NCBI GenBank assembly: GCA_050084985.1
Contig: JBITNC010000001.1
Location: forward strand, 119,784,001 to 119,848,000
Direction: 5' to 3'
Length of the DNA stretch: 64,000 nt
From: Nageia nagi
Taxonomy: Eukaryota > Pinophyta
Part shown: piece by piece, positions 44,530-59,500 of the stretch
Layout: every line of letters starts with the position of its first letter
Position numbering within the stretch: position 1 is the stretch's first letter
Made by a program: the position numbers and the translations under genes
Notes under the pieces: model-generated
The model's input: the letters and a program-made list of their open reading frames with translations, nothing else
Databases searched by the model: none
What the model was told of the DNA's origin: nothing

Positions 44530-46860
44530 TTGATAGTGTTTTCACCTATTATCAACATCCAAAACCCTAAAATTTCATACCTAATCCTTTTTACTAGTTT
44601 AAACACTCAAATGATCTAGTAATGGATCCAGGCAATCTACATGAGCTTTTCAATGCTGCAAGTTAGTTAGAACCCACATGGCAAGATTAGCTAAAGTCTA
44701 GATTAACCAACCTTGATCAAATCTTTTTTGATTTTCACTCCATAATACTCATCCCATTAAGGAGACATTTAATATGTGACCCCACCATTTCCACTTCATA
44801 AACTATGCCATAGATTTTTTGGACATAGAGTAGTGGCTTCCTACTCGGGGCCCATATCACCTGAGAGAACATACATCCACTAGGTTACACATCCTCACCC
44901 GATGATAACCCTCTGACTCATATAAGAAAAGAGTTTTTCCAAGGAAAACTTCCTTATGAGTGGGAAAACATCATCGCCTATGGAACAATCATCATACACC
45001 TATTTGCTTAACTACAAGTAGTATGACTACTAAATTACCCTCACCTGGTAATCATAGTTTTATCAATTGCTATCCTCATATAACACTCAATTGAGGATAT
45101 GAGACACTAGCTTTCCCATATCTATTAGGTAGGCTCACCATGGGATCTAGCATCCATATGCCCATATATTGGGGAGCCATGGGTATTGAAGAAATACCCT
45201 CAAGTGATTTGTATAGTCTAATTAATTTTAAGCAAGGTTATAAAATAAAATCACCCATGACCTATCATTCTAAACTAATTGATCCTAGATCAATTATTAG
45301 TATTCTAAGTTACATGTACCATGCATGAGGTATTAGGAAAAATCATATTTCATATTTAAAAATAATAAATAAATCATATGTAGGAAGATTCAATACAAGC
45401 TTGTTTAGGAAGTCACACAAAATATATAGAAGTACTACAATTATCCCATACGCATGGTACTATGTAATTAATACTACTTTATAAAAGCTCACATACTAGT
45501 GTTTTGTAACATGGCTTGAGATGACACTAAAGTTAACTACTTCTATAAAGGAATTATGGCACAAAGTGGTCCTTATTCAAGGTATATTATTTTGGATTAT
45601 CATTTAGCAAGGAAGGTTCAACTAATGAATATTCCATGTCATTTTCCTTCATTACCAAATCCATCCAAAAGTTCCCTTTTTGTTTGAATTGATTCCTTTA
45701 GGGTTACTCTTTCATCTAGGTTATTTTTGAGTTTATTTTTCCCTTTTATCATTACTCATGTATTATACTATAATATCAATTAGGTATATGTGAATCATTA
45801 TTAGGTTTTACCATTAAACCCATGTCTCTAAACTTGTTCAACAAATCTTAAGAATATCATTATTGTTAATACAAGGTTTTCCTTTGTTAATTCACATTAT
45901 ACTTAAAACTAATCCCATTTGATCCCATATTGATCCCTATTGAGAATCAAGGGTCCCTAAGATTTACCTTCAAAAACCTTATCTTCCTTAATGAGAACTA
46001 TATTTATGTGTCCTAAGGATATTAGGGTTACCTTATTTAGGTTTAACTTTACTTTTATTATTAACTTACCATTTATAAATCTACTAAATTCTCATCCCAT
46101 ATACAAGGATTTAGGTTTAATAGAAATCCCTATAGTTGATTTAACTTTAATCCCTTTTTCTATAGTATTACTAAGATGTATTAATCCTTACTTTTAGCCA
46201 TAATAAAGACTAGGAATACAAGGTTGTTCATAACTTTCTTGAATTGTAAGGGTATTGATCCATACATTAAAATTTATTCTACCTTGATATCCAAAATTTA
46301 AATAAATAATCATAGGAATTATTTTATTATTATTAAAAATGGTCTTGTATTACTTCATATAAACAATATTTACTTTAACATTAATGAGACTTTGAATAAG
46401 TAGATAACATAGGGTTTATTAAGCCACAAAGGCTTTCATGAAATTGTTACCAAACTTGTACAAATATATGATAATCAATTACAAGAATTTAGGGTAACAC
46501 TTATTATTTTCAAGGGATTCCCTTACAAAATTAAATTAGCAAATACATGGTAATACATCTTTGACCTCTTGATGTAGATTCTCCATCTTCATCTTTCGAG
46601 CTTTTTCCAAAGAATAATGGTGAGTGGATTGAGTACTAGGAAAAGTGGCGAGATGTGAGGATCAAGAAAAACCCATTTTCATATTTTACCATGATGCAAG
46701 TGAACCTAACTAGAATATTTTCATTCATTTAAAACTCCTTTTACAGACCTCAAGAGGTTTTTAGGACTATATCCCTTCCTTGGTCACATGGTGAATATTC
46801 AAGATTTAATCAATTCTTATGAATCTTATTCAAATACATAGTTCACTATACATCTTAAAT
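44530..46860 (+). repeat. repeat block A, plus copy
   Basis: Homologous to the reverse complement of 50330-52320 over most of its length. Shared phrases include 'tttaacactcaaatgat', 'acatggcaagatt', 'gtagtggyttyctactcg', 'ttgctaactacaagtrgtatgactact' and 'gttgagtactaggag'. No protein is recognisable. It may be the internal part of a non-autonomous LTR element whose LTR is block B. Confidence 0.75.
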
Positions 46861-47639
46861 AGTATTTTATTATCAAGTTTAATTAATTAATACTCTATCA
46901 CATTTAATTTCAATCTTCTTCTTCTATTTCATTTAATGAAATTAACAACAAATTCTAATCTTACCAAAAATAATTTATTGTAATATGCTACTATAGTATT
47001 AGATGCTTAGATTTGGATTATCTAAAGAATTAATAAAAACTTATAGAAATTTTTTCCCATGATCCATGCTATAAAAAAAATAGATTTATTTAAGTATTAT
47101 AGTGGGTACAAGAACCTGAGCGATGTGGGGAATTCATGACTTAGCATTTTCTTTTATTTTTGGTGGATTATTGAATTGTATAGAAGAGATAATGCTGTAA
47201 TTCAAAATATCTCGATTTTCATAACCTAGCACCTCACTATATTTAATGAGTCCTTTGAGAGGATTTTTATAATGTCATTCTCTATAACCTAATGTTTTCT
47301 CTTTAATGGAAAAGCACATGGCCTTTTGTATTATATTTATGAAGCCTAAAGTTCTATCTGGATCTCGTATGTTTCTTAGGGGTAAACTATGTTGAGAGAT
47401 AAGACGAAAAATGCTTTTTGAGTATAAAAATGAAGTGCCTTCTCAAGGTATGAGAGTCTACCAAACCAAATGCAAAGGAGAGTATTGAAATGTTGAACAA
47501 AACTTCATTGGGTATAGAACAACATCAATAGAAATAAAATGAGATACTTATGATTTATTTGTTGAATTGTTTCACCATAACACTACCTCATATAATGTGT
47601 TGATGATAGGGTATATATAATAATAGTTTTATATCATGA

Positions 47640-48835
47640 CCCACATCAAGACATTATTTTTCCCTTGAGCACCATCAAGGATTTGTATGTATCATGTTTA
47701 ATTAATGCTATGGTGATAATGAATTTGATACGAGAATATGTATCATTTGTGACAATTTAATGTTGGCTTCAAGATGTTTTGACACATCACTAGTTACCAT
47801 AGGATGGAAAAGTGACCCAAAGACCCTAAGAAACAAGGTGAATTGGTAATAGGAATGGAAGGATAATGAGGAAATGATTGGTGTTGAATCATTGACACAA
47901 CCTATGACCATCATAAATCATGTAGTTGCATGTAGAATAATTGCTATAATTATCGATTTCTTGATGAAAATGTGTTTGTAAATATGTGTGGATTAATCTT
48001 GCCCTATAGAATGAGGTGACCATCATAAGTAAATGTGTATTTCCTTTGTTGAGTTTTGAATTTTGAATTTTTAAAATAGAGGGAAAAAATAATATACCTT
48101 ATTTGAATCTAAAAATTTATATAAAGTTAGAAAAATAAATTTAATGGGGTAAAAATTAAAAATGAGTGCCCTTATTATTGCAACATGGGGCTAATAGTAA
48201 GAACACTATTAGAAAAATATTAAGGTCACCTTGTGGTGTTACAAGATATTTAATGGCTAGAAAAATAAAGGAGTAATGATCGTACTTAGTTTTGTTTCCT
48301 TATGTTAGGTATGAACAATAGTTGAAACTAATTTATCAGTTAATAAAAAAGGTTCCAAGGTATTAAATGTCATTACAATTTTTCATAATTTTCATCAAAA
48401 CTATGCCCAAAAATTATTAAAAGGATGAGAAGACATTCATTTGGACACACTTGAACCCCTTTGACTATAAATAGGAGGGGTGGAACATTAGAAAAATACC
48501 TACCTATCTATCTCTTATTCTTGTTAGTCTCAAGTTTGGGTGTAGAGTTATGTGAAGAAAAGAAGTCTCTCTTTCCTTTCTAATTCAAGGTGCATATTTT
48601 TGCATTTTTTAAAAAAATGGTCTTATTTGATGTATTTTATGAGTTGTATAAAAATAATATTTGATAAAATTTCATAGAATTAATTATTGTTAGAGGTCTT
48701 GTACCATTGAAAAGACATAGTGGTTAGTTTATTAGACATGTTGCATGTGAAGGTTGGTACTATCTTTTCTTTTAAAAGTAAAGGAGTGGAATTTTCTTTT
48801 ATTATTTTTCCTTTATTTAGATATATTGGTGGAAA
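47640..48835 (+). repeat. LTR-like repeat block B, plus copy, with TATA box
   Basis: Homologous to the reverse complement of 52790-54070. It includes TATAAATA at 48465-48472, followed about 30-130 bases later by a likely transcript start region and a short leader. This layout is that of an LTR (U3, TATA, R/U5). The exact ends are not fixed. Confidence 0.65.
48465..48472 (+). promoter_or_regulatory. TATA box of block B (plus copy)
   Basis: TGACTATAAATAGGAGGGG: a canonical plant TATA in a GC-raised context, conserved in the inverted copy (TATAAATAAGGGAGG, rc of 53168-53183). Confidence 0.65.
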
Positions 48836-50329
48836 TCCTTGAGTACAATTGTATTATGTATTTTATGATCTTTAGATGAGACTAGTCAAATAATTCCTAA
48901 CATGAATTGGTTAATGAAGCTTATGCTTTGTAAGAAAAATCCCAAATATTTCTTTATCTTTTATTTCACTCCCTTGTGTGTATTTTACCATGGAATGGTG
49001 ATCTCAGATTTGATATTATTGTTTATGTGCATTCATGTCTTTTTTTTGAGTTTCCACATTTTTATATGTTGGAAAAATCTCTATCAAATATTTCAAAGTC
49101 TAGTTTAATCTAGAACATCGTCTCTCTTTTTTTTTAGATAACCCATTTTTTGTTGCATATATATATTGTAAACATTATAATCCATGAATCTAACTTGCAT
49201 CATGCCTATTGTCAAATATTTTTCTTAATATAAGCTCCTATGTTTTGCATGCATGGCCATTCAGGTGTTCACGGCCATACAATTTAGCATAAAACCTATT
49301 TTCAATTACTCTTTGATAGGTAGCCATACTTTGTTCCCTAAAGCTCCTTAAAGGTGTGCTACTATGAATGTTGCAGAGTTTGGATATCTATTTGATTATA
49401 TTTGCTCTCTTCCCCTGATGTGTGGAGTTACCATTTTAATTCTAATTCTTTTTAGTCCCAATCAGAAGTAGCAAAGTAAAGAAACAGAGGTGAGAACTCA
49501 TATTCCTTCTATTTCTAATGTTCAAACATTAAACAAATGGTCTCCTCTGCAATAAAATCCTTTGTGTTTCTATTCTCATGAATAGATCTTGAGCTTAGTA
49601 AGTTTCATATTCTTCTAAATATGCCTCCCATGTTGACTTATGTATAAGGCATATGAATATATATATTGTTCATGGAGAAATCTAAAAGTTTTTAGGATGA
49701 ATTCATACTCTTTTTTTTAAATTATGCATTACATATTTTTGCCTACAAATAAACTGGTTTGTAGATAGAATTCTGTAACACTCTTTACATGTTTTTGTTT
49801 TGTATTTCTCCTTTTAGTAACACTAAAGTAAGAAAATATTACTCAAGTTTTAAATGCCCCCTCATGGAAGAAATTCTATTGTGTTTGATCTATGCAAATG
49901 AAATTTTTCCTAAGATCAAATATTGAGACTAGTGTGTATGCAAGTCATGGTGTGCAATGAAATTGAACCTATATGACTTTTAAATGAGTAATCTCATAAT
50001 ATAATATAGAAAAATCAAAATGGTATCACTAAGAGAACTCATCATATGGATAAAAATTATTTTAGTTTAATATTAAAAATGATCATACTTCATAAACATT
50101 AATGTTTTCTTGGAAGGTGAAATAAAAGGAGGTGAAATATAAAAATAAGTTAAAAACTATGTCTTTTGAAAATAATGATATATAGTAAGTAGAGGTATTC
50201 AATAGGTATTTTTAAATGATTGTTACTTTACTAATAGTGTAATTGTGATGTTTAGTTATGAGAATGAGTGGGTGATTATATCTAGTATCATTAAAGGGAC
50301 AAAATATGAATTTTGGAATGATATGATTT
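48836..50329. other. no gene seen
   Basis: AT-rich spacer between block B (plus) and block A (minus). Scattered short frames, none convincing. Confidence 0.4.
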
Positions 50330-52320
50330 AAATGTTATTTGAGTAAGATTTATATGCACTTCACGATCAAGGAAGGAGTGGGAATCCAAGTCCTCTTGAG
50401 GTTCATGAGCATATATTTGAAATGATAGACATTTGCATTATTGGTCAAAATTTTATAATCAGTTGTCTTGATCCTCCTTGCTCCTAGTACTCAACCCATC
50501 CACCTAAGGTCCATGAAGATCCTCATTGCTCGATGAAGGTGTTCTACGATGATATGAGTCCATAAGATGACATAATGACTTTTGTATTACTTTTGTAATA
50601 TGAGATAATGATGAATTACTAAGTCATTAATAATATATTTATATTAGCTTTATGATATATTAATGTCCTTTGTAATAAATTTATGAAATCTTCACATTAT
50701 CTTAAATTTTGACAAATGAAGTTATGAGGTGTATTTAATCTTCTTGTAATTTATTATTAACTTAGAAATGTTTAATGAGGATTATTTTGTTAGTATAATG
50801 AATGGTAAATGAAAAGTAGACAATTTTGTGTTTAAATGAATTAGTTTTATTATGTGAGTTTCCTAATTAATAATGATTATATGAATAGGAGTAGATTGAT
50901 TAGATCAGTAATCCAAATGGATCTAAAACTATCCCAGCAATGTAGAAATAATCCTAAATTCAATTTAAGATTCCAAAAGATAATTTAGGATCACTTGGAG
51001 ACTTTAGGGATCATTGGGATTAAAATGGGTACAAATGGGACCCACTGGGAATAAATGGAACCATTTGGGACTCTTTGGAAAAAATATGGGATTTCTTAGA
51101 TAATACGCTAATAATATATATTTAATAAGGTAAAAACCTAACCTACTTAGATTCTACCATATTCCAGCTAATGACCACAAAAAATCTTGAAAATAATAAT
51201 CCAACTAATGAAACCTTTGGGATGGATTCAATAATGTAAAGAAAATAATGGAGAACCTTCACCAAGTAAACCTATACCACTAAATAATAAATAAAAATAA
51301 TATTCCTTACATGAGGACCACCTAGCACCGCATTACTTTTGTAGCAAAAGTGGCTAGACCTTACCTCATGACTTGCTACTTTACATATGCACAAGGAATT
51401 TTTAAAAGTAGATGCATAAACATGATACAATGCATATGGGATAAATAGAACTATGTGACTTCCTAAGCAAGCCTATAACCAAAACTTTTGATGTACACCT
51501 TATGGCCAAAGATGAATGGTGTTAAACCCTAGAACTTGTATTTGGTATCTTGTACCCTCTTCATTATTTGGAAACATTAGTTTATGGTTAGTAGGTCATG
51601 GGTGGTTCTTTTTTCAACACATTTAATAATAAATTAGACTAAAAAACCACTCAAAAATATTATTTAATATCCATGGCTCCCCAAGTTATGGGCACGAGGA
51701 TGCTATACCACATGGTGGGCCTAGCTGATAGTTATGGGTAGGCTAGTGACTCATATCCTTCAATAAGTGTGTCAGGTGGGGATAGCAATTGGAAAAACTT
51801 CTATTACTAGGTGAGGGTAACTAGTAGTCATACCACTTGTAGTTAGCAAATAAGAGTATGATGATTCTTCCATAGATGAAATTATCCACTCATATGGAAT
51901 TTTGCTTAGGATAAGCTATCTACTCTTATGATATGGAGAGTTATCATCAGGTGATGATGTTGACTTAGTGGAAGTGTGATCTCTTGAGTGGTATGGGCCT
52001 CGAGTAGAAAACCACTACATCATGACCAAAAATCCTATTGCACATGGGACATGGAGTAGGAATGGTGAGGTTACCTTTGAGGCATCTTCTCAATAGGATG
52101 AGTGTTGAGGAGTGAACACCAAAAAATTTTATCAGGGTTGGTTACCACAAGTTCTTGATCAATCTTGCCATGTGAGTGTTAAACTAGCTAGCAGCATTAT
52201 TAAACTCATGTGGGATATCTTGGTTCATTTCTATATCATTTGAGTGTTAAACTAAATCAAAAAAAAAAAAATTAGGTCTAAAATTTAGGGTTCTAGTTGA
52301 TGATAATAAGTGCTTATGTT
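50330..52320 (-). repeat. repeat block A, inverted copy
   Basis: Reverse-complement partner of 44530-46860. No coding content is recognised. A poly-A run at 52258-52270 interrupts it. Confidence 0.75.
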
Positions 52321-52789
52321 ACATTTTCTGAAAGGACTACATAGGCATTTAAGCTAATGTAACTATCATATGTTAAGCCAAAATTTGCAACCTTTTCTAG
52401 TATTCTTCTAGCATATGCCACCACAAGAACCCTTAGAGAAGGTATTAATACCCATCAAAGAATAGTGGTTATGGTTTCTTATCAAATATTATGGTCATGA
52501 GCACCCAAATAGCATAAAATGTGGAAGAATACACAAGGTCCAAGACTAGTTTATCAAGATACATGATGCAAACAATGTTTCATGGACTACAATGCTTGCA
52601 TACTATGCATAAAAATAGATGTGTTCTCATGGGATGCAATTTTTTGAAGGTAAATCTAGAATTTGAATCTTATGAAAGGGGAAAAGGATCAAGAAGAGAG
52701 AGATAGGAGGTTAAAGGAGGATTCCCAAGATAGGTAGACTCCTAAGAGCAATCATGGAGTGGGATAGTCTTTTAAACCAAACTAAAATA
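52321..52789. other. spacer between inverted blocks A and B
   Basis: An open frame of 61 codons (52521-52706, plus) is present but does not resemble a known family. No counterpart was found beside the plus copies. Confidence 0.3.
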
Positions 52790-54070
52790 TAATATCCTAC
52801 CATACAAATAATGTAGGCTTTGAAATAAAAAGAATAAAATATACCTTCTTTACTCTTCAAAAGATAAGGTACCAAACCATCACATGCAATATATCAAATA
52901 AAAATAAATAGCATGTATTTTCAAATAGAACAAGGCCATTATCAATAATTAACTTCATAACATTTTGTAAACTTGTATTAAATAATCCTTTACACACAAC
53001 ATACTAAATAATACCAAGTAATTCCACATCTTTAACTAGGCATTTTAACTTCAATGTCTAAAATGCAAAGGAATGCACTTGGACTTGGAAGAGGGAACTT
53101 CTCTTCTCCATGAAGCTCTAAAATCAAAAATTGTAAATGATGAGGTGGTAGTGAATTATTCTAAAGCTCCTCCCTTATTTATATCCAAGGTGGTTATAAT
53201 AATTCTAAATAAATGTCTACTCATCCCTTCAATAATTTTTATGGAAGAAGATGTAGATATTTTATTTCTTTGTGAGGTAGGTCTTAATTAAATTTGTTGA
53301 TAAGTGTGGTGATATGAAATACTTTTAAATATTTTATATTAACTAACAAATTGAGGCTAACCATTTATACTACCTAACACAAAGAAATAAATTAAGTGAT
53401 TATCATATCTCAATTATTATCACTAATTACCAAAATACCTTGTAACATCCATAAAGTCATACTAGTCCTTTCTAACTAGCTCTTTTAAATTTTACCCCAT
53501 TTTACTAAAAACTTTAAGTAAAAATTCAAATTTAAAAGAATGAAATATTCTTTTTTCTTTTCAAAATAGGTTTTGAAAATGCATAACAAAGTTTTATCAT
53601 TCATTTTACCTGCAATGATCCCTTCATTATGCATGGTAAAATCATTAGTACACACACACACATCCACACATTCATCATCTAAATGAACAATCATGCTTCA
53701 TAATTATTCCATGCAACTATATGATCTATGATGGTCATAATTATTCCATGCAACTATATGATCTATGATGGTCATGATTATTCCATGCAACTATATGATC
53801 TATTATGGTCATTAGGGTTTATTAGAGAACCAATGCCAATCATTTCCTCACTCTTACCCTTATGTTTTGGTCACCAACTCACCCTTGGTCCCTTGGGTAT
53901 TTATCCACACTTTCCATCTCAATTAAACTTGTAACCTATGCCAAAAATTCTCAAAGCTAGCATCAAACCAACATAAATAAAGCATATCTCTATTCAAAAT
54001 TAATCATCACATAGCATAATTCAAACTTAATCTCATTATGATCCTTGATAATACTCAAGTCTTAACAGTG
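52790..54070 (-). repeat. LTR-like repeat block B, inverted copy
   Basis: Reverse-complement partner of 47640-48835, with the TATA box at 53176-53183 (minus strand) conserved. It contains the expanded 37-bp tandem repeat at 53699-53809 that the other copy has only once. Confidence 0.65.
53699..53809. repeat. 37-bp tandem repeat, three copies
   Basis: The unit CATAATTATTCCATGCAACT... occurs at 53699, 53736 and 53773 with two substitutions. A single copy occurs in inverted block B near 47915-47945, so the expansion happened in this copy only. There are no spacers, so it is not CRISPR-like. Confidence 0.9.
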
Positions 54071-54101
54071 AAATTAGGTGCATCATTACACTATAAATAT
54101 T

Positions 54102-54425
54102 TTATAATTCCCCCCATGATACCTAGGATAGACACAAACCCATTCAAATATTTTAATCCCTTATACGATCCATTTTCTTCATCTTTTTTGCAGGTTCATC
54201 TTTACTTTGAATCCCTTATTTACCTAAGGTTCACAAGCAATCTAAATTAAAAATGGAAATAAAATAAGGTATTATAATGTCCCCTATGATACCTATGATA
54301 GATAAAAACCCCTTTAAACATTTTAATCCCTTCTAGGGTCCATTTTCTTCATCTTTTTGCAAGTTCATTTTTTCTTTAAATCACTTATTTAACCAAGGTT
54401 CACAAGCAATATAAAGAAAAATGCG
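54102..54425. repeat. 170-bp tandem duplication
   Basis: A block starting 'ttataattccccccatgatacctaggatag' at ~54102 recurs at ~54272 ('attataatgtcccctatgatacctatgatag'), both running to 'aaggttcacaagcaat'. It sits just outside inverted block B. Confidence 0.85.
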
Positions 54426-56579
54426 CATGAAAAAGTATAAAAATGTGGAAGTCCAAGATCATGGTATTTGATAATATCATCACCTTTTCATGGAAGTATC
54501 ATTAAAGGTAGTAATATCATTATATTTCCTTAATTTAGGAATTTAGTCTTGGTTTCCATCACTACATTTCCAAAGGGGGTAAATTGTAGGCATCTAGTTT
54601 TAATTTTTTATTTATTTAAAAATTATAATTGAGGTATCTAAAAGAAATAAACTTAAATAAGATAATTTTAATAAATTGTATTTTTAATTCAGCATGATAT
54701 TTGTTAATGTGTTCCTCTTTTATTTCTTTTGCACATTATAAAAGGAGGCTCCAAGATCATCTCAAATAATTTATCCTCTTTATGTTCAAGTACTCTCTTC
54801 AAAAATAATTAAGATCTTCTTTGCCAAATGTTATAACTAAAATAATAATTATTAGGATTATTTATAGTATTTAATTTAATCAATTTATCATGAAATACTA
54901 GCAAATTGAAGTAACAAATATGATGATAATGACATAATTAACCTTGACCTATCAAATTAGATTTATGAAATATAAAAATTTGCACTTTACTTATCATAAT
55001 GAATGAAGGTGATATTTGATCAAAACAAGACAAATGGTAAGCTTCCTTAAAGAATAGAGCCACCAATCTAACCTCAACCTAGCGATAGCACTAGGATCCT
55101 AATGGTACTACTTGGTTACCTTTTATAAAACCTCACCCTTTTAGTTGATGTCATCATCATGCCTCTAAAGCTCAAAATATTGCATGCAAATAAGTTTAGA
55201 AGATCATAGGAATGCAAAGCTCAACATGAGCAATATAATATAGATATGATAGGTGGCATTAAGAAATATAGATCATTAGGACACTAGTATTGTCCAACTA
55301 TCAAGGATTCCATATCATGTCATGATTTCTCATGCACAATCCTTTCACCTTGATATGTAATAGGTCAAGTGTCAAGGTTCCTTCTTGTGCTTATGGTGAT
55401 GCAAGCGATCCATTATCACAAAACATAAAGGTAGATAAGAGTGCATGACGAAAAGAGGTAATAAAACATTTAATTGAATGAAATATTACAAATATGTAAA
55501 ATGGGTATTTTAATTTAATTAAAATTCCTTTTTAGGTGTTAACAAATGTCGTGCTTTGAATATGATTTGATGCTTTGAGATAAAATAAAATAAAAACATA
55601 AATTCAAATTATAATGAGATAAGAAAGAAAATACTTCCTAAAAAAATTACTTCATGATGGTAACTTTGGATGCCTCAATTTTCACTTATGTTATGCCCCC
55701 TCTTTGACTTGGTTGTGACATGATGAACCTTTCATCATAGGAGCAATCCAAGGCAAAGACAAAGGAGCCTGTAATAAACTTATACAAGAAACATTTTTGC
55801 ATAAGATATCTCAAATATAGACATTAAATATCATAATGTAAAAAAGTATGAAATGTCAAACCTATACTTGGTGACTTATTCACCAAGAGGATGAAGATAG
55901 GTAACCAATTTGTTGTCCAACTTTGCTTCCCAATAAATCATGCTACCATGGATTTTGATGAGAATGGCCCTTCCTTACAAAGGTTCAAAATGATAAGAGT
56001 GTTCCTCCCTTACAAAGGAAAAAATCATAAGAATTCCCCTCCCTTATAGAGGAACAAATAATAATAATTGATCAATGCTTGGACCTCCAAGCCACCATGT
56101 TTCCATGGAATTTATGCCCCTTACAAATAATTCATTGATGAGAGAAATAACATGGTGTGAACAACATTTTAAATCATGATAAGATATAGCAATTAATCAT
56201 GATAAGCATTTATTATGATAATATATGATAAGAAATATTTGATAAGAAATGATATGATGTGAACATCCAATTCATAATATCAAGAAACATACTCATGAAA
56301 TGAATGATGTTTTTCTCACATTTATTGCTACTACAAAAACTAGAGTTTTAAAAGTAGTTGATATTTTTCCTTTGTAATGCAGCAACATCTTTTAGATCCT
56401 AATGAAGTTGCTAGGTTCGTATGTCCATTTCTTGAAATGTTAGTGTCCAAAAATGGAAAATGTATGGATATGATAATAAAAAAAAAGATCATACATATAA
56501 CCTTTTTAGATGTATTACATTTATTAGGTTTCTCTCTTCTTTACATTCAATTATGGATAGTTTATATCCTCCTTTTCCA
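54426..56579. other. no gene seen
   Basis: AT-rich. A short threefold phrase 'cctcccttayaragg' occurs at about 55970-56055. The frame at 56377-56589 overlaps the end of the Tat-like pol remnant and is not convincing as a separate gene. Confidence 0.4.
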
Positions 56580-59500
56580 TAATTTGTAATTACAATATAA
56601 GGACCTATCCAATTAGGTTTGAACTTACCATTCTTTTCATTTTATAAGGCTTTCATATTCATAATATTTTCATTTAAGACTAGGTCTCCTACCTTTAACT
56701 CTTTAGGATTAATCTTTTGACTATAAGCAGAATTGATACTATAATGATAGATCCTTATGTGTTTTTGAGTATTTACTCATTTTTCATCTAAGGTTTATAG
56801 TTGTGCTAAATAAGATTTTTCTTTTTTCTTAATCAGGTATAAATCCTTCTAAAGACACTCTTAAGGATGAGATTTCTAGTTTTAATGAAATTACTACTTC
56901 ATCATTGTACATCAAAGAAAAGAGAGTTACCACAACTGAAGTTCTTATACTTTTTCTATAGACCCCTAAAGCATAAGTAAGTTGTTCATGCCAATGTTTA
57001 CCATGTTTTGCAATAGTTTTAGATAGGATATTTTTTATAGTTTTGTTAGAATCTTATGCTTGACCATTATCGTGGGGAAAATAAGGACCAAAAAAATTTC
57101 TTTCTATATAGTACTTATTACAAAAATTTCTAACTTTGTGACTTTTAAAGCTAGAATAATTATCCATGAACAATTTATATGGTACACCATATCTAGAAAT
57201 GACATATTCAATAATAAATTCAATAATATTACCTCCTTTTATTGACTTCATTAGCATAGCCTCCATGCATTTTGTGAAGTATTTTATAATTGTAATGATA
57301 AATGTATAGCCATCTCTTGAAATAGGGTTAATTTTACCAATAAAATCAAGTTCCCAAATAGAAAAGTTTCAAGGAGAAATAATAGAGTGCAATCCATGAG
57401 AAGGAGAAGGTTTAATCTTAGCATTATTTTGACATTGTTCACATTTTTTAAGCAATCTTTGATAAATCAATTTAGCACTAAATTTTCCACCACATTCCAC
57501 ATCATGAGATTTATGGAGGGCCATTTCAACTTCATTTATCATTAAGCATCCGAGGAGATAACCATCAAAAGATATCCTATATAGCAAATCACCAATGATA
57601 ACGTACTTTGTTACTAGCTTTTTAAGCCTATTCCTAGCATTATGATCAAAATCAATAGGAACTACTTCATTTTTAAGATAATCAAAATTATATTAATACC
57701 TTTAATAAACATTAATACATGTATCTGAAAACAATTATCTTCAACAACATATTCATATGATGGCCTACATATGTTTTTAATTGTAAGTATAGTCTCTTCA
57801 TGTTTTATGTTAATAGGAGCAAGGGAAGGGGCACTAGCCATAGCATCAACATACCTATTACTATCTCTTATAATACATTCAATTTCATACTCATTTAAGT
57901 ACATGAGAAGATGTTTCACCATTTCTTTTTATTGTTGTAACTTGGTGTTTGTTGTGTTGTAGATGTCATCAACTTGTTTTATAATCAATTGAGAATCACC
58001 AAATATATTTATTATAAGACATGGTAATAACATCACCATGAGGGTTAATTAACATAATTTCTACCCTAGCTCCATGGATACACTTGGAACCATCAAAAAA
58101 TAATTTCAACTCATCATTATCTAAGAATTTGATAATATCCTAAGGATATTCTTCCATGTAACTAAGAAACCAAGCTAGAATCTAGCAGCATCGCTAGGAT
58201 TATGACTACTACCTCCTTCCATTTCATTGAGAAATTCTTCTTAGGCCATGGAAATTTCATTTCATGGGTGATTTACAATGAAATATTTTATGGCCCATCC
58301 CTTAATAATTTTTTGAGCTATGATGACCAAATAAAATTATTGAAGCAACATTACCCATTTTGCATCTTTACTAGATAGTTATGGTTTTGATATTAAGTAC
58401 CTCAAAGGATCATCTTGTGTTATGGTATAAATTATATTGTAAAGCATGTAATGTATTAAATTTTTGGTCAAAAACATAATAAAAAAATACATATTTTTTA
58501 TTGGTGTATATATTATCTCATAATCAATAAGTCTTGCTAATATAGTACATTGCTCTCTCTTTATTCTTGTCATCTTTCTAAGCCAATATTGCCCCTAATG
58601 CATGTAATGTTGTAGAAACATAAAATAATAAACTCTTTTTTGAATTATAAGGAGCTAAAATAGGAGAATTAGTAATATATATTTTGATGTTTTCCAAATA
58701 TTTTTGACACTTTTCATCCCAAATGAACCTTTCACCTTTCTTTAATAAATGCAAAAAAGAAGAATTCATATTTACTAGTTGAGAAATAAACCTTCTTATC
58801 ACTTGAATATTACCTTGAAGATTCCTTAGGTATTTTAAATTATTTGGTGATGCCATGTCCATAATGGATAAAATTTTATTTGTATACACCTCAATACCTC
58901 TCCTTGATATAATGCAAACAAGCAATTTATTAGAAGATACCTCAAACGCACATTTTTGAGTATTTAACTTTAATTTATATTTTCTTATCGGTTGAAAAAT
59001 CTTCTTTAAATTTGAAATGTGATCTTATTTGGCTATGGAAGTTCCTAGGATATAATCAACATATACTTCAATGCTCTCATGCATCATATCATAAAATATA
59101 CTTACCATTGCTCTTTGATATATTGCACCTACATTTTTCAATTAAAAAGGTATGATTACTCAACAAAATGTGCCCTAAAGAGTAACAAAATTTATATTAA
59201 GTTGGTCCTCCTTATTGATCCTTATTTGATTGTATCCAAAGAATCCATTAATGAAATATAATATTTCATGGCTTATTGTTGAATGTATAATCATATCAAT
59301 GTTTGGTAAAGGAAAAGCATCTTTAGGGAATACCTTGTTAATATCCCTAAAAATTGTACAACATCTCACTTCACAATTAGGCTTAGCTATAGAAATAATG
59401 TTATATATCCATGGAGAATAATCAATAGGAATAATAAAACTAAAATTAAAATATTTTTTAATTTCCTTTTTAATGCTAGAGCTACTTTAGGATGCATTTT

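Noticed and set aside
53699-53809. CRISPR-like array
   Set aside because: The repeats are directly adjacent with no spacers and the sequence is plant nuclear.
56377-56589. Separate 70-codon gene
   Set aside because: No family resemblance; it overlaps the integrase C-terminal remnant on the other strand.
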